DNA from: an uncultured Bacilli bacterium
Lineage (GTDB): Bacteria > Bacillota_I > Bacilli_A > RF39 > UBA660
DNA length: 64,000 bases
Assembly (NCBI GenBank): GCA_934130175.1
Contig: CAKOXP010000005.1
Span: forward strand, 23,522 to 87,521
Direction: 5' to 3'
Shown: positions 1 through 8,068 of the stretch, in pieces
How the letters are laid out: each line of letters opens with the position of its first letter
Position numbering within the stretch: position 1 is the stretch's first letter
Made by a program: the position numbers and the translations under genes
Notes under the pieces: model-generated
The model's input: the letters and a program-made list of their open reading frames with translations, nothing else
Told to the model about the DNA's origin: nothing
Database searches by the model: none

Positions 1-1
1 A

Positions 2-868
2 ATTGGTAGCCATGTTTCCTATAAAAAAGATAGTCAAATACTAGGAAGTTTAGAAGAAGCGTTAAGTTATAACGAAACAACCTTTATGTTTTATACAGGT
101 GCTCCTCAAAATACTGCGAGAAGTCCAATTAATGAAGAATTAGTAGAACAAGCAAAAGAAAAAATGAAAGAAAATAATATAGATTATAGTAAAGTAATAG
201 TTCATGCCCCATATATAATTAATCTTGCTAATAACACATCAGAAGAAAAATATAACTTTTCAATTAACTTTTTGAAAGAAGAAGTTTCACGTTGTGAAAA
301 GTTAGGAATTAAATATATGGTTTTACATCCAGGAAGTCATGTAGGACTAGGTGTAGATGTTGGTATTAAGAATATTATTGATGGTTTAAATCAAATACTT
401 GTAGATACTTCTGTTACAATTCTTTTAGAAACAATGGCAGGTAAAGGTAGTGAAATAGGGGTTAATTTCCAAGAAATAAAAAAAATAATTACAGGTGTAA
501 AAAGTAAAAAAAATATTGGTGTATGCCTAGATACATGCCACTTAAATGATGCAGGATATGATGTTAAAAACTTTGATACATTACTTGATTACTTTGATGA
601 GGTAGTAGGATTAGAATTTGTAAAATGTATCCATGTAAATGATAGTAAAAATGAAATATCTTCTCATAAAGATAGACATGAAAATATTGGATTTGGAACA
701 ATAGGATTTGATAGTTTAATAAAAATAATTTATAACGAAAGATTAAAAGATATTCCTAAGATATTAGAAACACCTTATGTTGGTAAGAATGCTCCATATA
801 AATTAGAAATAGAAATGATAAGAAATAAAAAATTCGATGATAAACTAAAAGAAAAGTTAGAACAATAA
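2..868 (+). CDS. nfo: Endonuclease IV (AP endonuclease family 2), 5' end outside window
   Basis: This enzyme cleaves DNA 5' of abasic sites in base excision repair, using three zinc ions in a TIM barrel. The reading frame is open from base 2 (I-G-S-H-V-S-Y...), so an internal ATG at 86 is not the start; only the first residue or few are missing, because family members begin near an IGSH motif. The metal ligands are visible: VLHPGSH, LLETMAGKGSEIG, CLDTCHLNDAGYD, IHVNDSK with SSHKDRHENIG, and ILETP. The gene runs to TAA at 868 and faces a small convergent gene. Family assignment is secure. Confidence 0.95.
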   Translation: MGSHVSYKKDSQILGSLEEALSYNETTFMFYTGAPQNTARSPINEELVEQAKEKMKENNIDYSKVIVHAPYIINLANNTSEEKYNFSINFLKEEVSRCEKLGIKYMVLHPGSHVGLGVDVGIKNIIDGLNQILVDTSVTILLETMAGKGSEIGVNFQEIKKIITGVKSKKNIGVCLDTCHLNDAGYDVKNFDTLLDYFDEVVGLEFVKCIHVNDSKNEISSHKDRHENIGFGTIGFDSLIKIIYNERLKDIPKILETPYVGKNAPYKLEIEMIRNKKFDDKLKEKLEQ

Positions 869-878
869 CTTTTCTTTT

Positions 879-1142
879 TTAGAAAAACTTATTTTTATAA
901 TAATTATATAGTTTAATAACTTCTTCATATAAATCTTTTCTTATCAATCCTTTTAATTTAAGTAAAACTTCATCATTACCATTTAAAATAAATTTATAAT
1001 TTTCTTTTATAAAATTATATAATATAATAGATTCACTAGAAGAAATATTAAAATTATTATTAGATGCATAGTCTTTAATAATACTAGGATTTAGTGTAGT
1101 ATTAATATAATTTTCAATAATTTTTTTATAAATATTAATCAC
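879..1142 (-). CDS. Small DUF2624-like protein
   Basis: An 87-residue, largely helical, lysine- and asparagine-rich protein with no signal peptide or membrane segment. In Bacillus the nfo gene (yqfS) is followed by yqfT, a short DUF2624 protein, and the pattern here (an N-terminal helix, a central ISSSESIILYNFIKEN stretch, then a basic C-terminal helix) resembles that family. Here it is convergent with nfo rather than co-directional. Function is unknown. The assignment rests on neighbourhood and overall pattern, not a clear motif, so treat it as tentative. Confidence 0.5.
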   Translation of the reverse strand: MINIYKKIIENYINTTLNPSIIKDYASNNNFNISSSESIILYNFIKENYKFILNGNDEVLLKLKGLIRKDLYEEVIKLYNYYKNKFF

Positions 1143-1207
1143 CTATAAAAATATATGAAATAACTTTTGAAATATGTGATAAACTATTAATGAAAGAAGG
1201 GACAAAC

Positions 1208-3268
1208 ATGAAAAAAAGACAAAGACTAAATAAAAAGAAAAGTCCATTATTAGATGAAGTAGAACAAAGAAGAGTTTTATTTATTTTAATTGTAGTAATA
1301 TTATGCTTTTTAGTAGTGTTTGTTAAACTTTATCAAGTAATGATAATAGATAAAGAAAAATATAGTAAAAAATTAGTTAAACTTTCTTATGATACCGTAG
1401 AAGGGCCATCAACACCTAGAGGTAGAATTTATGATAGAAATGGAAATATTATTGTAGATAATATCGCAGTTAAAACAATCTATTTTAAGAAAAATAAGAA
1501 AATTAGTACTAAAAAAGAATTAGAACTTGCTTATACTGTTAGTAAGAAATTAAGTCTAGATTATGACAAAGTTAATGATAGAATGAAGCGTGAGTTTTAT
1601 GCAGATTTATATCCAGAAAATGTAAAGAAAAAAATTACTAAAAAAGAATGGAATGATTATGAACAAAGAAAACTAACTGCTACTGATATTAAGAATTTAA
1701 AAATAGAAAGAGTAAGTATAGAAGAATTAAATAGTATGAGTGAAGATGATAATAAAGCTTCGTATTTATATTATTTAATGAATAAAGGATATACTTATGA
1801 TGAAAAAACAATTAAAACAGGTAATGTAACAGATGAAGAATATGCATATATTGCTGAAAATAATACCTCACTTGATGGATTCAATACTAAGCTTGATTGG
1901 GAAAGAACTTATCCATATGGGGATACATTTAAAACAATTTTAGGTAAAGTGTCATCTTCTTCTCAAGGACTTCCACAAGAAGAAAAAAAAGAATATTTGA
2001 AAAAGGGATATTCTTTGAATGATAGAGTAGGAATTAGTTATTTAGAAAAACAATATGAATCATACTTAAAGGGAGAAAAAGCTTTATATGAAGTAGTCAA
2101 TAGTAATGAGTTAAAACTTGTAAAAGAAGGTAAAAGAGGTAATGATATAGTTTTAACTATTGATATAAGATTGCAACAAGAACTAGAAAAGATTTTAAGT
2201 GAAGAAGTTTTAAATACTAAAAATGAAGCTAATACAAAGTATTATGATCATTCTGGAGCAATAATACAAGATCCTCAAACAGGAGAGATACTTGCAATGG
2301 CATCAAAACAAGTAAAAGATGGTGCTATTATTGATAATACAACTAGTTTATTAACATCTCCTGTAACTCCAGGTTCTGTTGTAAAAGGAGCATCTATTTT
2401 AGTTGGTTATAATAATGGAGCAATTAAAATAGGAGAAAACATGGTAGATGAGTGTATCAAAATTAAAGGAACAAATGAAAAATGTTCATCTCATACACTT
2501 GGAAGAATTAATGATATAACTGCTCTTGCTAAATCAAGTAACGTATATCAGTTTAAAACTGCGATTAGAGTATCTGGTTATGAATATTCAAGAGGTATGG
2601 GACTTCCTCTAGTCCAAGAAGCTTTCGATAAATATAGAAGTATGTATCATTCATTTGGATTAGGTGTTAAAACAGAAATTGACTTACCTGTAGAAAGCTT
2701 AGGATATGGAGCCAAAAAAGATACTCAAGCAGGTAATTTACTTGACTATGTTATTGGACAATATGAAACTTATACTCCAATTCAATTGTCACAATATATT
2801 TCAACCATTGCTAATAGTGGGTCAAGATTGCAACCTCATTTATTAAAAGAAGTTCATGCATCAACTAATGATGAGACTATCGGAAAAACAATTTATACAT
2901 TTGATAAAAAAGTTTTAAATACAATAGATACAAAACCGGAATATATGGCACGTGTTAGAGAAGGATTTCATGCTGTTATAAATTCAAGTGGTGGATATGG
3001 TAGAGGCTATATGGACTATAGTTATGATCCTAGTGGTAAAACAGGAACTTCACAAAGTTTTATTGATACAGATAACAATGGTGTAATTGATACTGAAACA
3101 ATAACATCTAACTTTATTGGATATGCACCAAGTAATAATCCGAAAATGTCAATTGCTGTTGTTTCACCAAACTCATCAATGCCAAATACTGCAACAGATT
3201 ATGCTAGTTTAGTAACAATGAGAATTTCAAAAAGAATAACAAATGCATACTTTACATTAAATTCGTAA
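1208..3268 (+). CDS. Class B penicillin-binding protein (peptidoglycan transpeptidase)
   Basis: A peptidoglycan cross-linking DD-transpeptidase, anchored by one N-terminal membrane segment (about residues 22-45) with the catalytic domain outside. The PBP dimerisation domain follows, beginning near TPRGRIYDRNG. The active-site set is present: SVVK with Ser390, SSN around 443-445, and KTG at 611-613. I chose ATG 1208 over an in-frame ATG at 1190 because the ribosome site GAAGGGA sits just before 1208. The dimerisation region is long, and there is no PASTA domain. It resembles PBP2/MrdA-type enzymes, but whether it serves elongation or division cannot be read from the sequence. A hairpin terminator follows. 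Confidence 0.9.
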   Translation: MKKRQRLNKKKSPLLDEVEQRRVLFILIVVILCFLVVFVKLYQVMIIDKEKYSKKLVKLSYDTVEGPSTPRGRIYDRNGNIIVDNIAVKTIYFKKNKKISTKKELELAYTVSKKLSLDYDKVNDRMKREFYADLYPENVKKKITKKEWNDYEQRKLTATDIKNLKIERVSIEELNSMSEDDNKASYLYYLMNKGYTYDEKTIKTGNVTDEEYAYIAENNTSLDGFNTKLDWERTYPYGDTFKTILGKVSSSSQGLPQEEKKEYLKKGYSLNDRVGISYLEKQYESYLKGEKALYEVVNSNELKLVKEGKRGNDIVLTIDIRLQQELEKILSEEVLNTKNEANTKYYDHSGAIIQDPQTGEILAMASKQVKDGAIIDNTTSLLTSPVTPGSVVKGASILVGYNNGAIKIGENMVDECIKIKGTNEKCSSHTLGRINDITALAKSSNVYQFKTAIRVSGYEYSRGMGLPLVQEAFDKYRSMYHSFGLGVKTEIDLPVESLGYGAKKDTQAGNLLDYVIGQYETYTPIQLSQYISTIANSGSRLQPHLLKEVHASTNDETIGKTIYTFDKKVLNTIDTKPEYMARVREGFHAVINSSGGYGRGYMDYSYDPSGKTGTSQSFIDTDNNGVIDTETITSNFIGYAPSNNPKMSIAVVSPNSSMPNTATDYASLVTMRISKRITNAYFTLNS

Positions 3269-3279
3269 ATATTATAAAT

Positions 3280-3306
3280 AAAAGCACTGTAAAATAGTGC
3301 TTTTTA
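3280..3306 (+). terminator. Rho-independent terminator after the PBP gene
   Basis: AAAGCACT pairs with AGTGCTTT across a 7-nt loop and is followed by a T run. Confidence 0.8.
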
Positions 3307-3314
3307 GTGTCAAA

Positions 3315-3342
3315 TTGTTTGTATAATAATTCTAGGTATGAT
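3315..3342 (+). promoter_or_regulatory. Putative sigma-A promoter for the surface protein gene
   Basis: TTGTTT and TATGAT with 16-bp spacing, 32 bp before the start codon of the SipW-signal protein. Other AT-rich pairings are possible. Confidence 0.4.
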
Positions 3343-3373
3343 ATGATGAAAATAGTAAAGATAGGTGATAAGT

Positions 3374-4789
3374 ATGAAGTTAAAATATTTTTTGAAAGAA
3401 AAATTAAATCTAAGTAATGGCTACATAATAGCGATAGCAGTATTAATCTTAATTGTAGTAATAGGAGGAAGTTATGCTTTATTTACTACTTCTAGTGAAA
3501 GTAAGGGAGCTTTAAATATTGTTACTGGGGATTTAAAAACTTCAATGGCTTCAGATCAACTAGACAATGATAATCAAGTTGTTGTAGAACCAAATCAGGT
3601 AAAAACAGTAATAATAAGTCTAAAGAATGTTAATCCAGTAGAAGCAAAATATAATTTATATTATTCAACAAGTAAGGAAAATGCCAATATTGAAATTGGA
3701 TATTTAACTACCGGGGATGATGCACCTACAACCTTAGGATATACAATTCCTAAAACCGGTAGTAGTGGTGATACAAAAACAATAAAGGTAAGAATTTTAA
3801 ATAATGAAAAAGAAAATATTACAGTGACATTTGGAAGCAATGTTGGTCTTGCTAAAAGTAATTTGGATTTTCCTACCGGAAAGCAAGCATTAACTAAAAT
3901 TGATTCTAATGTAATTCAAGCTTATAATTATCAAGAAGATAAAACTGCTACAAATTATTGTATTAATGGAGAAGAAGAAACTTGTGAAAAAACTACTTGT
4001 TTAGAAAATAGTGATGCTAATAGTTGTACTCAAGGAACTATTATTAGATATGCTGTAAGTGATACAGAAAATCATTATTTCTATGTCCTACACGATGATG
4101 GAGCAACATTAACATTGCAACAAAGAGAAAATACAGTTAAAAATGTTCCATGGATTTCAAAAGAAGACTATATTAGTGCAGGTGGTACTGAAGAAGAGTA
4201 TGGTACAAATGGAAATAATTCAAAAGGTCCAATAACAGCAATAACAAAATTAGAAGAAGCAACAAAAACTTGGTCTAATGTAAATGATATGACTTATCAA
4301 ATGGGAACAACAAACTTTAATGGAACAAGTGCTTTTACTGGTTGTGTTGCAGATTCTAATTATAAAGTTACATGTAGTGTTAATACATATAATTCAGATG
4401 CTAATGCCTTAACCTTTCCAAAAAGAACAGCTAAAGCAAGAATGATAACAGCTCAGGAAGCAAGTTCTACTAGTTGTTTAGCTTGGAAAGATGGATCAAA
4501 AGACTCTACCATTGTGGGAAATAGTATCGATGCTTGGAATGATGGTTCATGTCCAGATTGGATGCATAACTATTTGTATCAATCAAAAACATATGGTGGA
4601 AGTTATGAAGATAATACAGTAAATGAAAATGGAGAATATAATTATGATTACTGGACTATGTCTGCTAACTCTTCTGTCTCTCCTGATTCCTGGTATGTGT
4701 ACCGTGGAGGCAGCCTGGGCTACTACGGCGGCACTTCCAACACTGGTCGTGGTGCGCGTGCTGTAATCCAAATTGATAAAAATTTGTAA
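3374..4789 (+). CDS. Secreted SipW-signal/TasA-type surface protein with C-type-lectin-like variable C-terminus
   Basis: A 471-residue secreted or surface protein. Residues about 15-38 form a hydrophobic signal ending in the SYALFTTSSES motif typical of SipW-processed TasA/camelysin proteins, followed by a TasA-like beta domain (to about residue 150). A Cys-rich middle (TCLENSDANSCTQGT) follows. The C-terminal domain ends in YWTMSAN, YRGGS and GARAVIQI, the pattern of formylglycine-enzyme/C-type-lectin-like domains used as diversity-generating-retroelement targets. ATG 3374 is preferred because AGGTGA lies at its correct distance; the GTG at 3365 is inside that site. The last 40 codons differ sharply in base composition (see the separate entry). 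Ligand and function are unknown. Confidence 0.7.
   Translation: MKLKYFLKEKLNLSNGYIIAIAVLILIVVIGGSYALFTTSSESKGALNIVTGDLKTSMASDQLDNDNQVVVEPNQVKTVIISLKNVNPVEAKYNLYYSTSKENANIEIGYLTTGDDAPTTLGYTIPKTGSSGDTKTIKVRILNNEKENITVTFGSNVGLAKSNLDFPTGKQALTKIDSNVIQAYNYQEDKTATNYCINGEEETCEKTTCLENSDANSCTQGTIIRYAVSDTENHYFYVLHDDGATLTLQQRENTVKNVPWISKEDYISAGGTEEEYGTNGNNSKGPITAITKLEEATKTWSNVNDMTYQMGTTNFNGTSAFTGCVADSNYKVTCSVNTYNSDANALTFPKRTAKARMITAQEASSTSCLAWKDGSKDSTIVGNSIDAWNDGSCPDWMHNYLYQSKTYGGSYEDNTVNENGEYNYDYWTMSANSSVSPDSWYVYRGGSLGYYGGTSNTGRGARAVIQIDKNL
4649..4771 (+). other. GC-rich variable-region-like segment (possible DGR VR) in the surface protein
   Basis: Forty-one codons with about 54% GC by hand count, in a gene and window near 30%. 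Codons such as GGC, AGC, CTG, TCC, CGT and GCG cluster here and are rare in the rest of the gene. Many are NNC codons (GGC, AGC, TAC, TCC, AAC), as expected if AAC codons of a template had been mutated at adenines. The protein context (Trp-Tyr-Val-Tyr-Arg-Gly-Gly-Ser ... Gly-Ala-Arg-Ala-Val-Ile) fits a lectin-fold display surface. No template repeat or reverse transcriptase lies in this window, so the retroelement part is inference. Confidence 0.55.
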
Positions 4790-4798
4790 TTTATAAAT

Positions 4799-4828
4799 AA
4801 AAGTGTCCATTCAATGGATGCTTTTTTT
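4799..4828 (+). terminator. Terminator after the variable surface protein
   Basis: A long hairpin (AAAGTGTCCAT with ATGGATGCTTT, including G-T pairs) followed by a run of T. Confidence 0.8.
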
Positions 4829-4884
4829 GGAAAAAGTAAACAAAGCAATGAGAAGAATATTTGACGCATAAATTATAACAATCT

Positions 4885-4916
4885 GTTAGTTACGTTTCAA
4901 CTAACTTAAAAGTTAG
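4885..4916 (+). other. Alternating inverted repeats in the 4829-5050 gene-free stretch
   Basis: GTTAGTT (4885-4891), AACTAAC (4899-4905) and AAGTTAG (4910-4916) can form two mutually exclusive stem-loops, since the middle element can pair with either neighbour. No T run follows and the rpmG promoter lies downstream, so it is not an evident attenuator for rpmG. Nothing else recognisable was found between 4829 and 5050. Confidence 0.3.
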
Positions 4917-5050
4917 ATCTAAAATTATAGGTTAAAATCCTAGAAGTAAAAAAATTAAAGTTGGCAATAAAGATTTAAAAAAATAGAGTGTATTCATTAA
5001 GATATATTGGTTAAAAATTAATAAAAGTGAGTAAAATATTAAAAAATCTT

Positions 5051-5078
5051 TTGCTTTTTTGGACTTTTCTGATATAAT
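5051..5078 (+). promoter_or_regulatory. Promoter of rpmG
   Basis: TTGCTT and a perfect TATAAT with 16-bp spacing, 26 bp before the rpmG start codon. Confidence 0.6.
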
Positions 5079-5103
5079 ACCTATAGACGTAAGGAGGGAT
5101 AAC

Positions 5104-5268
5104 ATGGCAAAAGTAGGAAATAGACAAAACAAAACACTAGTTTGTAGTGAATGTAAAGAAGAAAATTATAGAGATGAAAGAAATGTAAAAAATACAACTG
5201 AACGTCTAGAAATGAATAAATATTGTCCTAGATGTAGAAAACATACTGTTCATAAAGAAAAGAAGTAA
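5104..5268 (+). CDS. rpmG: 50S ribosomal protein bL33
   Basis: A 54-residue ribosomal protein of the large subunit. Two Cys pairs (CSEC and CPRC) form the zinc-binding version of bL33, and the tail is basic (HTVHKEKK). The start at ATG 5104 follows a strong AAGGAGGG ribosome site; the longer frame upstream is not used. It is the first gene of a short unit with a 59-residue ORF and efp, with 13 bp to the next start. Assignment is secure from length, Cys pattern and the [20 protein letters not shown] N-terminus. Confidence 0.95.
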   Translation: MAKVGNRQNKTLVCSECKEENYRDERNVKNTTERLEMNKYCPRCRKHTVHKEKK

Positions 5269-5281
5269 TAGGAGAGATTAG

Positions 5282-5461
5282 ATGCAAATACCATACAAGA
5301 AGGATTTACTTCATTCAACAATTGATTATGAAAAATTAATAAAATTGCAAGCTGAAGCTTCATTAACTGGAACTGATGAGAAAGTAGTTGAATCTTATTC
5401 TAAAAATAAGGTTAAAACAAAATCTAAAGTTCGTAAAAGAATACAGCGAGGTGGAAAATAA
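5282..5461 (+). CDS. Small basic protein translationally coupled to efp
   Basis: A 59-residue ORF lying between rpmG and efp. It begins MQIPYKKDLLHSTIDYEKL and ends in a strongly basic tail (KTKSKVRKRIQRGGK). A GGAGAG ribosome site precedes ATG 5282, and its TAA stop overlaps the efp ATG (TAATG at 5459-5463), so translation of the two is probably coupled. There is no membrane segment, so it is not SecE. I do not recognise the family. The basic tail and company of translation genes suggest a ribosome or RNA connection, which is inference only. Confidence 0.7.
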   Translation: MQIPYKKDLLHSTIDYEKLIKLQAEASLTGTDEKVVESYSKNKVKTKSKVRKRIQRGGK

Positions 5462-6018
5462 TGATTAATGTAAATGATATTAAAAATGGTGTAACTATTA
5501 TTATTGATGGTCAAATCTATCAAGTAGTAGAATTCTTACACGTTAAACCAGGAAAAGGTTCTGCTTTTATGAAAACCAAACTTCGTAATTTAAGAACAGG
5601 TGGAATCGTTGAAAAAACATTTAATACAAATGTTAAATTCGAAAAAGCAAATATTAATAAACAAAATGTTCAATATCTATATAATACTGGAGATACTTAT
5701 TTCTTCATGAATATGGATAATTATGAACAATTAGAATTAAGTGCTAGTCAAGTAGGGGATAATAAAAACTACTTAATTGAAAACATGAATGTTTATGTTA
5801 TCCTATATGAAGGTGAATTATTAGGTATTGATTTACCTGATAAAGTAGAATTTACTGTTGTTTCAACTGAACCTGCAGTTAGAGGTAATACAACTAATAA
5901 TGCACTTAAAGATGCTACTGTTGAAACAGGATTAGTAGTAAAAGTTCCTATGTTTATTGAACAAGGAGAAAAGATTCTTGTTACAACTGCAGATGGTAAA
6001 TATTCATCAAGAGCTTAA
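5461..6018 (+). CDS. efp: Elongation factor P
   Basis: EF-P (185 residues) relieves ribosome stalling at consecutive prolines by binding between the P and E sites. The three beta-barrel domains are of normal length. The modified loop reads PGKGSA with Lys32 at its tip, so this EF-P could carry a lysine modification as in other Firmicutes; the modifying enzyme cannot be inferred here. Its ATG overlaps the stop of the preceding small ORF. The stop codon sits within the loop of the following terminator. Identification is secure. Confidence 0.97.
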   Translation: MINVNDIKNGVTIIIDGQIYQVVEFLHVKPGKGSAFMKTKLRNLRTGGIVEKTFNTNVKFEKANINKQNVQYLYNTGDTYFFMNMDNYEQLELSASQVGDNKNYLIENMNVYVILYEGELLGIDLPDKVEFTVVSTEPAVRGNTTNNALKDATVETGLVVKVPMFIEQGEKILVTTADGKYSSRA

Positions 6019-6031
6019 TTGCTCTTTTTTT
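6009..6031 (+). terminator. Terminator of the rpmG-efp unit
   Basis: AAGAGC pairs with GCTCTT around a 6-nt loop containing the efp stop, followed by eight T. Confidence 0.8.
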
Positions 6032-6082
6032 GTTGGAAAAATTTAGTTATATAAAGAAAAAGATAGCTATTTCATTAATAGT

Positions 6083-6121
6083 TATCTTGCTTAAATCTTA
6101 CTTAATACTTGCTTAAATTAA
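6083..6121 (+). repeat. 39-bp direct repeat, copy 1 (3' side of the Fic gene)
   Basis: Differs from the copy at 7171-7209 at one base. It is built of three CTTGCTTAA-type units at 11-bp spacing (6086, 6097, 6108; the middle one reads CTTACTTAA). It includes the stop codon of the Fic gene. Confidence 0.85.
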
Positions 6122-7113
6122 TTTTTATAATACATTTGATTTTTACTTGTTGGCTTATCAGGAATAGTTAAATTAATTAATCCTTGTTTAATTGCAGGAT
6201 CTAGATATTGTCCTCTTAAAGTTTCTTTAGATTTAATTCCTAACTTTTCCATTATTTCGTTTGCTGTCATTGGTTTACTAGACTCCATAACATCTAATAA
6301 TTTATTTATATTAATTGTTTCATTTGTGAGTGGTAGGTGAGAAGTAGAAATTGCTTCATCTAAAGTTTCATCTATCATTTTTAACATGAATTCAATAAAT
6401 ATATTTGAATTAGCATTTTTGTGACACTTAGCAATTGAATTATAATATTCATCTTGGTACTTATGAATTTTAGATTCAATTGGTAAATATTCAAATATAT
6501 CCTTCCATTTATAAAGAATTGCATTTTGCCATAATCTAACCATTCTACCATTACCATTTGTAAATGGATGAATAAATACAAACTCATAATGGAATATACT
6601 TGATAAAATTAAAGGATGGATTGAATCTTTGTTTTTATTTAACCATTCAAATAAATCATTCATTAATGAATTAACTCTATCTCCTGGGGGACATACAAAT
6701 ATACAGTGTCCATTTTCGTCAAATACACCTTCTGATGTAGTTCTAAATTCTCCTGATACTTCTTCAACTAGAAAGGTCATAACTCCATGAACTTTTTTTA
6801 AATCAGCAATAGAGTAGGGATTAATGTCCTTTAGCATTTCGTATGCTTTATATGCGTTTTTAACTTCTTGAATGTCTTTTTGTTCACCAATAACTAATTT
6901 ACCGTTAATAACATCTTTTACTTGTTCTAAACTTAATGGATTATTTTCAATAGCAACAGAAGAGTGAACCGAATTGATTTTTGTTTGTTTTCTTAGATAT
7001 GGTGTTTTATCTAAATTAGAGTAAGAATCTAATTTACCAATCTTCTCCATAATATCAGATACTTTTTGTAACATTTCATTTGATATATCAAATGGTGGAA
7101 TATATTTATCCAT
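6118..7113 (-). CDS. Fic family protein (class II, self-inhibited)
   Basis: Fic proteins usually transfer AMP from ATP to hydroxyl side chains of target proteins. The Fic motif HPFTNGNGRMVR is at residues 182-193, with the catalytic His182. An N-terminal inhibitory motif SVAIEN (residues 52-57) matches (S/T)xxxE(G/N), so activity should be held off in cis. An N-terminal helical domain precedes it, and the last 60 residues look like a winged helix (MTANEIMEKLGIKSKETLRGQYL). The start is ATG at 7113 after GAGGTGAT; the longer frame starts inside that site. The gene lies alone between two 39-bp direct repeats. Targets are unknown. Confidence 0.9.
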   Translation of the reverse strand: MDKYIPPFDISNEMLQKVSDIMEKIGKLDSYSNLDKTPYLRKQTKINSVHSSVAIENNPLSLEQVKDVINGKLVIGEQKDIQEVKNAYKAYEMLKDINPYSIADLKKVHGVMTFLVEEVSGEFRTTSEGVFDENGHCIFVCPPGDRVNSLMNDLFEWLNKNKDSIHPLILSSIFHYEFVFIHPFTNGNGRMVRLWQNAILYKWKDIFEYLPIESKIHKYQDEYYNSIAKCHKNANSNIFIEFMLKMIDETLDEAISTSHLPLTNETININKLLDVMESSKPMTANEIMEKLGIKSKETLRGQYLDPAIKQGLINLTIPDKPTSKNQMYYKN

Positions 7114-7170
7114 TGAAATCACCTCATTTTACTACTTATATTATATCATTTTAATAGGAAATAAACAATA

Positions 7171-7209
7171 TATCTTGCTTAAATCTTGCTTAATACTTGC
7201 TTAAATTAA
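7171..7209 (+). repeat. 39-bp direct repeat, copy 2 (5' side of the Fic gene)
   Basis: Three CTTGCTTAA units start at 7174, 7185 and 7196, exactly 11 bp (one helical turn) apart. It lies 58 bp before the Fic start codon, where an operator could act. 38 of 39 positions match copy 1. Confidence 0.85.
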
Positions 7210-7327
7210 GTAAATTTAAAAGAAAGAGTAATTTAAAAAAATGCAAATTTATTTGTAAATAATACTTGATTATTGAAAAAAAGATACTTTTAATATATAA
7301 TTTAAAAGAAAAAGGAAAGTGATTATT

Positions 7328-8068
7328 ATGGGTAGTAAAGTTGCCTTAATTACAGGTGGAGCTAGTGGACTAGGAAAAGCTATAGCAAGGTTTTTAGCAA
7401 GTAAACAGATAAATGTTATTATAAATTATAATACAAGTAAAAATTCTGCTATAGCATTAAAAGAAGAATTAGAAAAAGCTTATCAGGTAAAAGTACTATT
7501 AGTTAAATGTGATATTTCTAAAGAAGATGAAGTAAATAATATGATTGAAGAAATTAAAGATAATTTTAGTCATATCGATTATTTAGTTAATAATGCTGCT
7601 ATTTGCTTAGATAGTTTATATGATGATAAGACTAAAGAAAATTTTATGAAAACATTAGAAGTCAATGTAGTAGGTACATTTCTAGTCAGTAAGTTAGTAG
7701 GAGATATGATGTATCAAAATAAGAGTGGTTCAATTGTTAATATTTCATCAACAAATGGTATTAATAAATACTTTCCTATGTCACTTGACTATGATGCCTC
7801 TAAAGCTGCGCTTAATTCTTTAACTCATAATTTAGCACTTGAATATGCACCTTTCGTTAGAGTTAATGCAGTAGCTCCTGGATGGGTTAAAACGGAAAAT
7901 GAAATGAAAGATTTAGATAGTGACTATATTGCAAGTGAAGAAGAAAAGATATTTATTAGGCGTTTTGCTTTAGAAGAAGAAATAGCAAAAATCGTTTATT
8001 TCTTGTTATCAGATGATGCAAGCTACATCAATAATCAAATTATAGTAGCAGATGGAGGTACTTATTAA
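7328..8068 (+). CDS. Short-chain dehydrogenase/reductase (SDR)
   Basis: An NAD(P)-dependent oxidoreductase of 246 residues with a Rossmann fold: cofactor motif TGGASGLG (9-16), NNAA (88-91), catalytic Ser near 140 and YDASK (Tyr155, Lys159). The sequence is FabG-like, but the substrate cannot be told. ATG 7328 follows AAAGGA at good distance; the GTG at 7319 is in that site. Its stop overlaps the ATG of the next gene (TAATG), so the two are an operon. It is probably not the fatty-acid FabG, since no fab genes are near. Confidence 0.85.
   Translation: MGSKVALITGGASGLGKAIARFLASKQINVIINYNTSKNSAIALKEELEKAYQVKVLLVKCDISKEDEVNNMIEEIKDNFSHIDYLVNNAAICLDSLYDDKTKENFMKTLEVNVVGTFLVSKLVGDMMYQNKSGSIVNISSTNGINKYFPMSLDYDASKAALNSLTHNLALEYAPFVRVNAVAPGWVKTENEMKDLDSDYIASEEEKIFIRRFALEEEIAKIVYFLLSDDASYINNQIIVADGGTY

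Noticed and set aside
4583..4810. Minus-strand ORF of 75 codons opposite the variable segment
   Set aside because: It mirrors the GC-rich end of the surface protein and has no ribosome site or recognisable protein pattern.
4860..4950. tRNA-like segment (TTAAAA loop and GGTTAAAATCC resembling a T arm)
   Set aside because: The putative anticodon loop has six bases, T and D arms do not pair properly and no acceptor stem closes.
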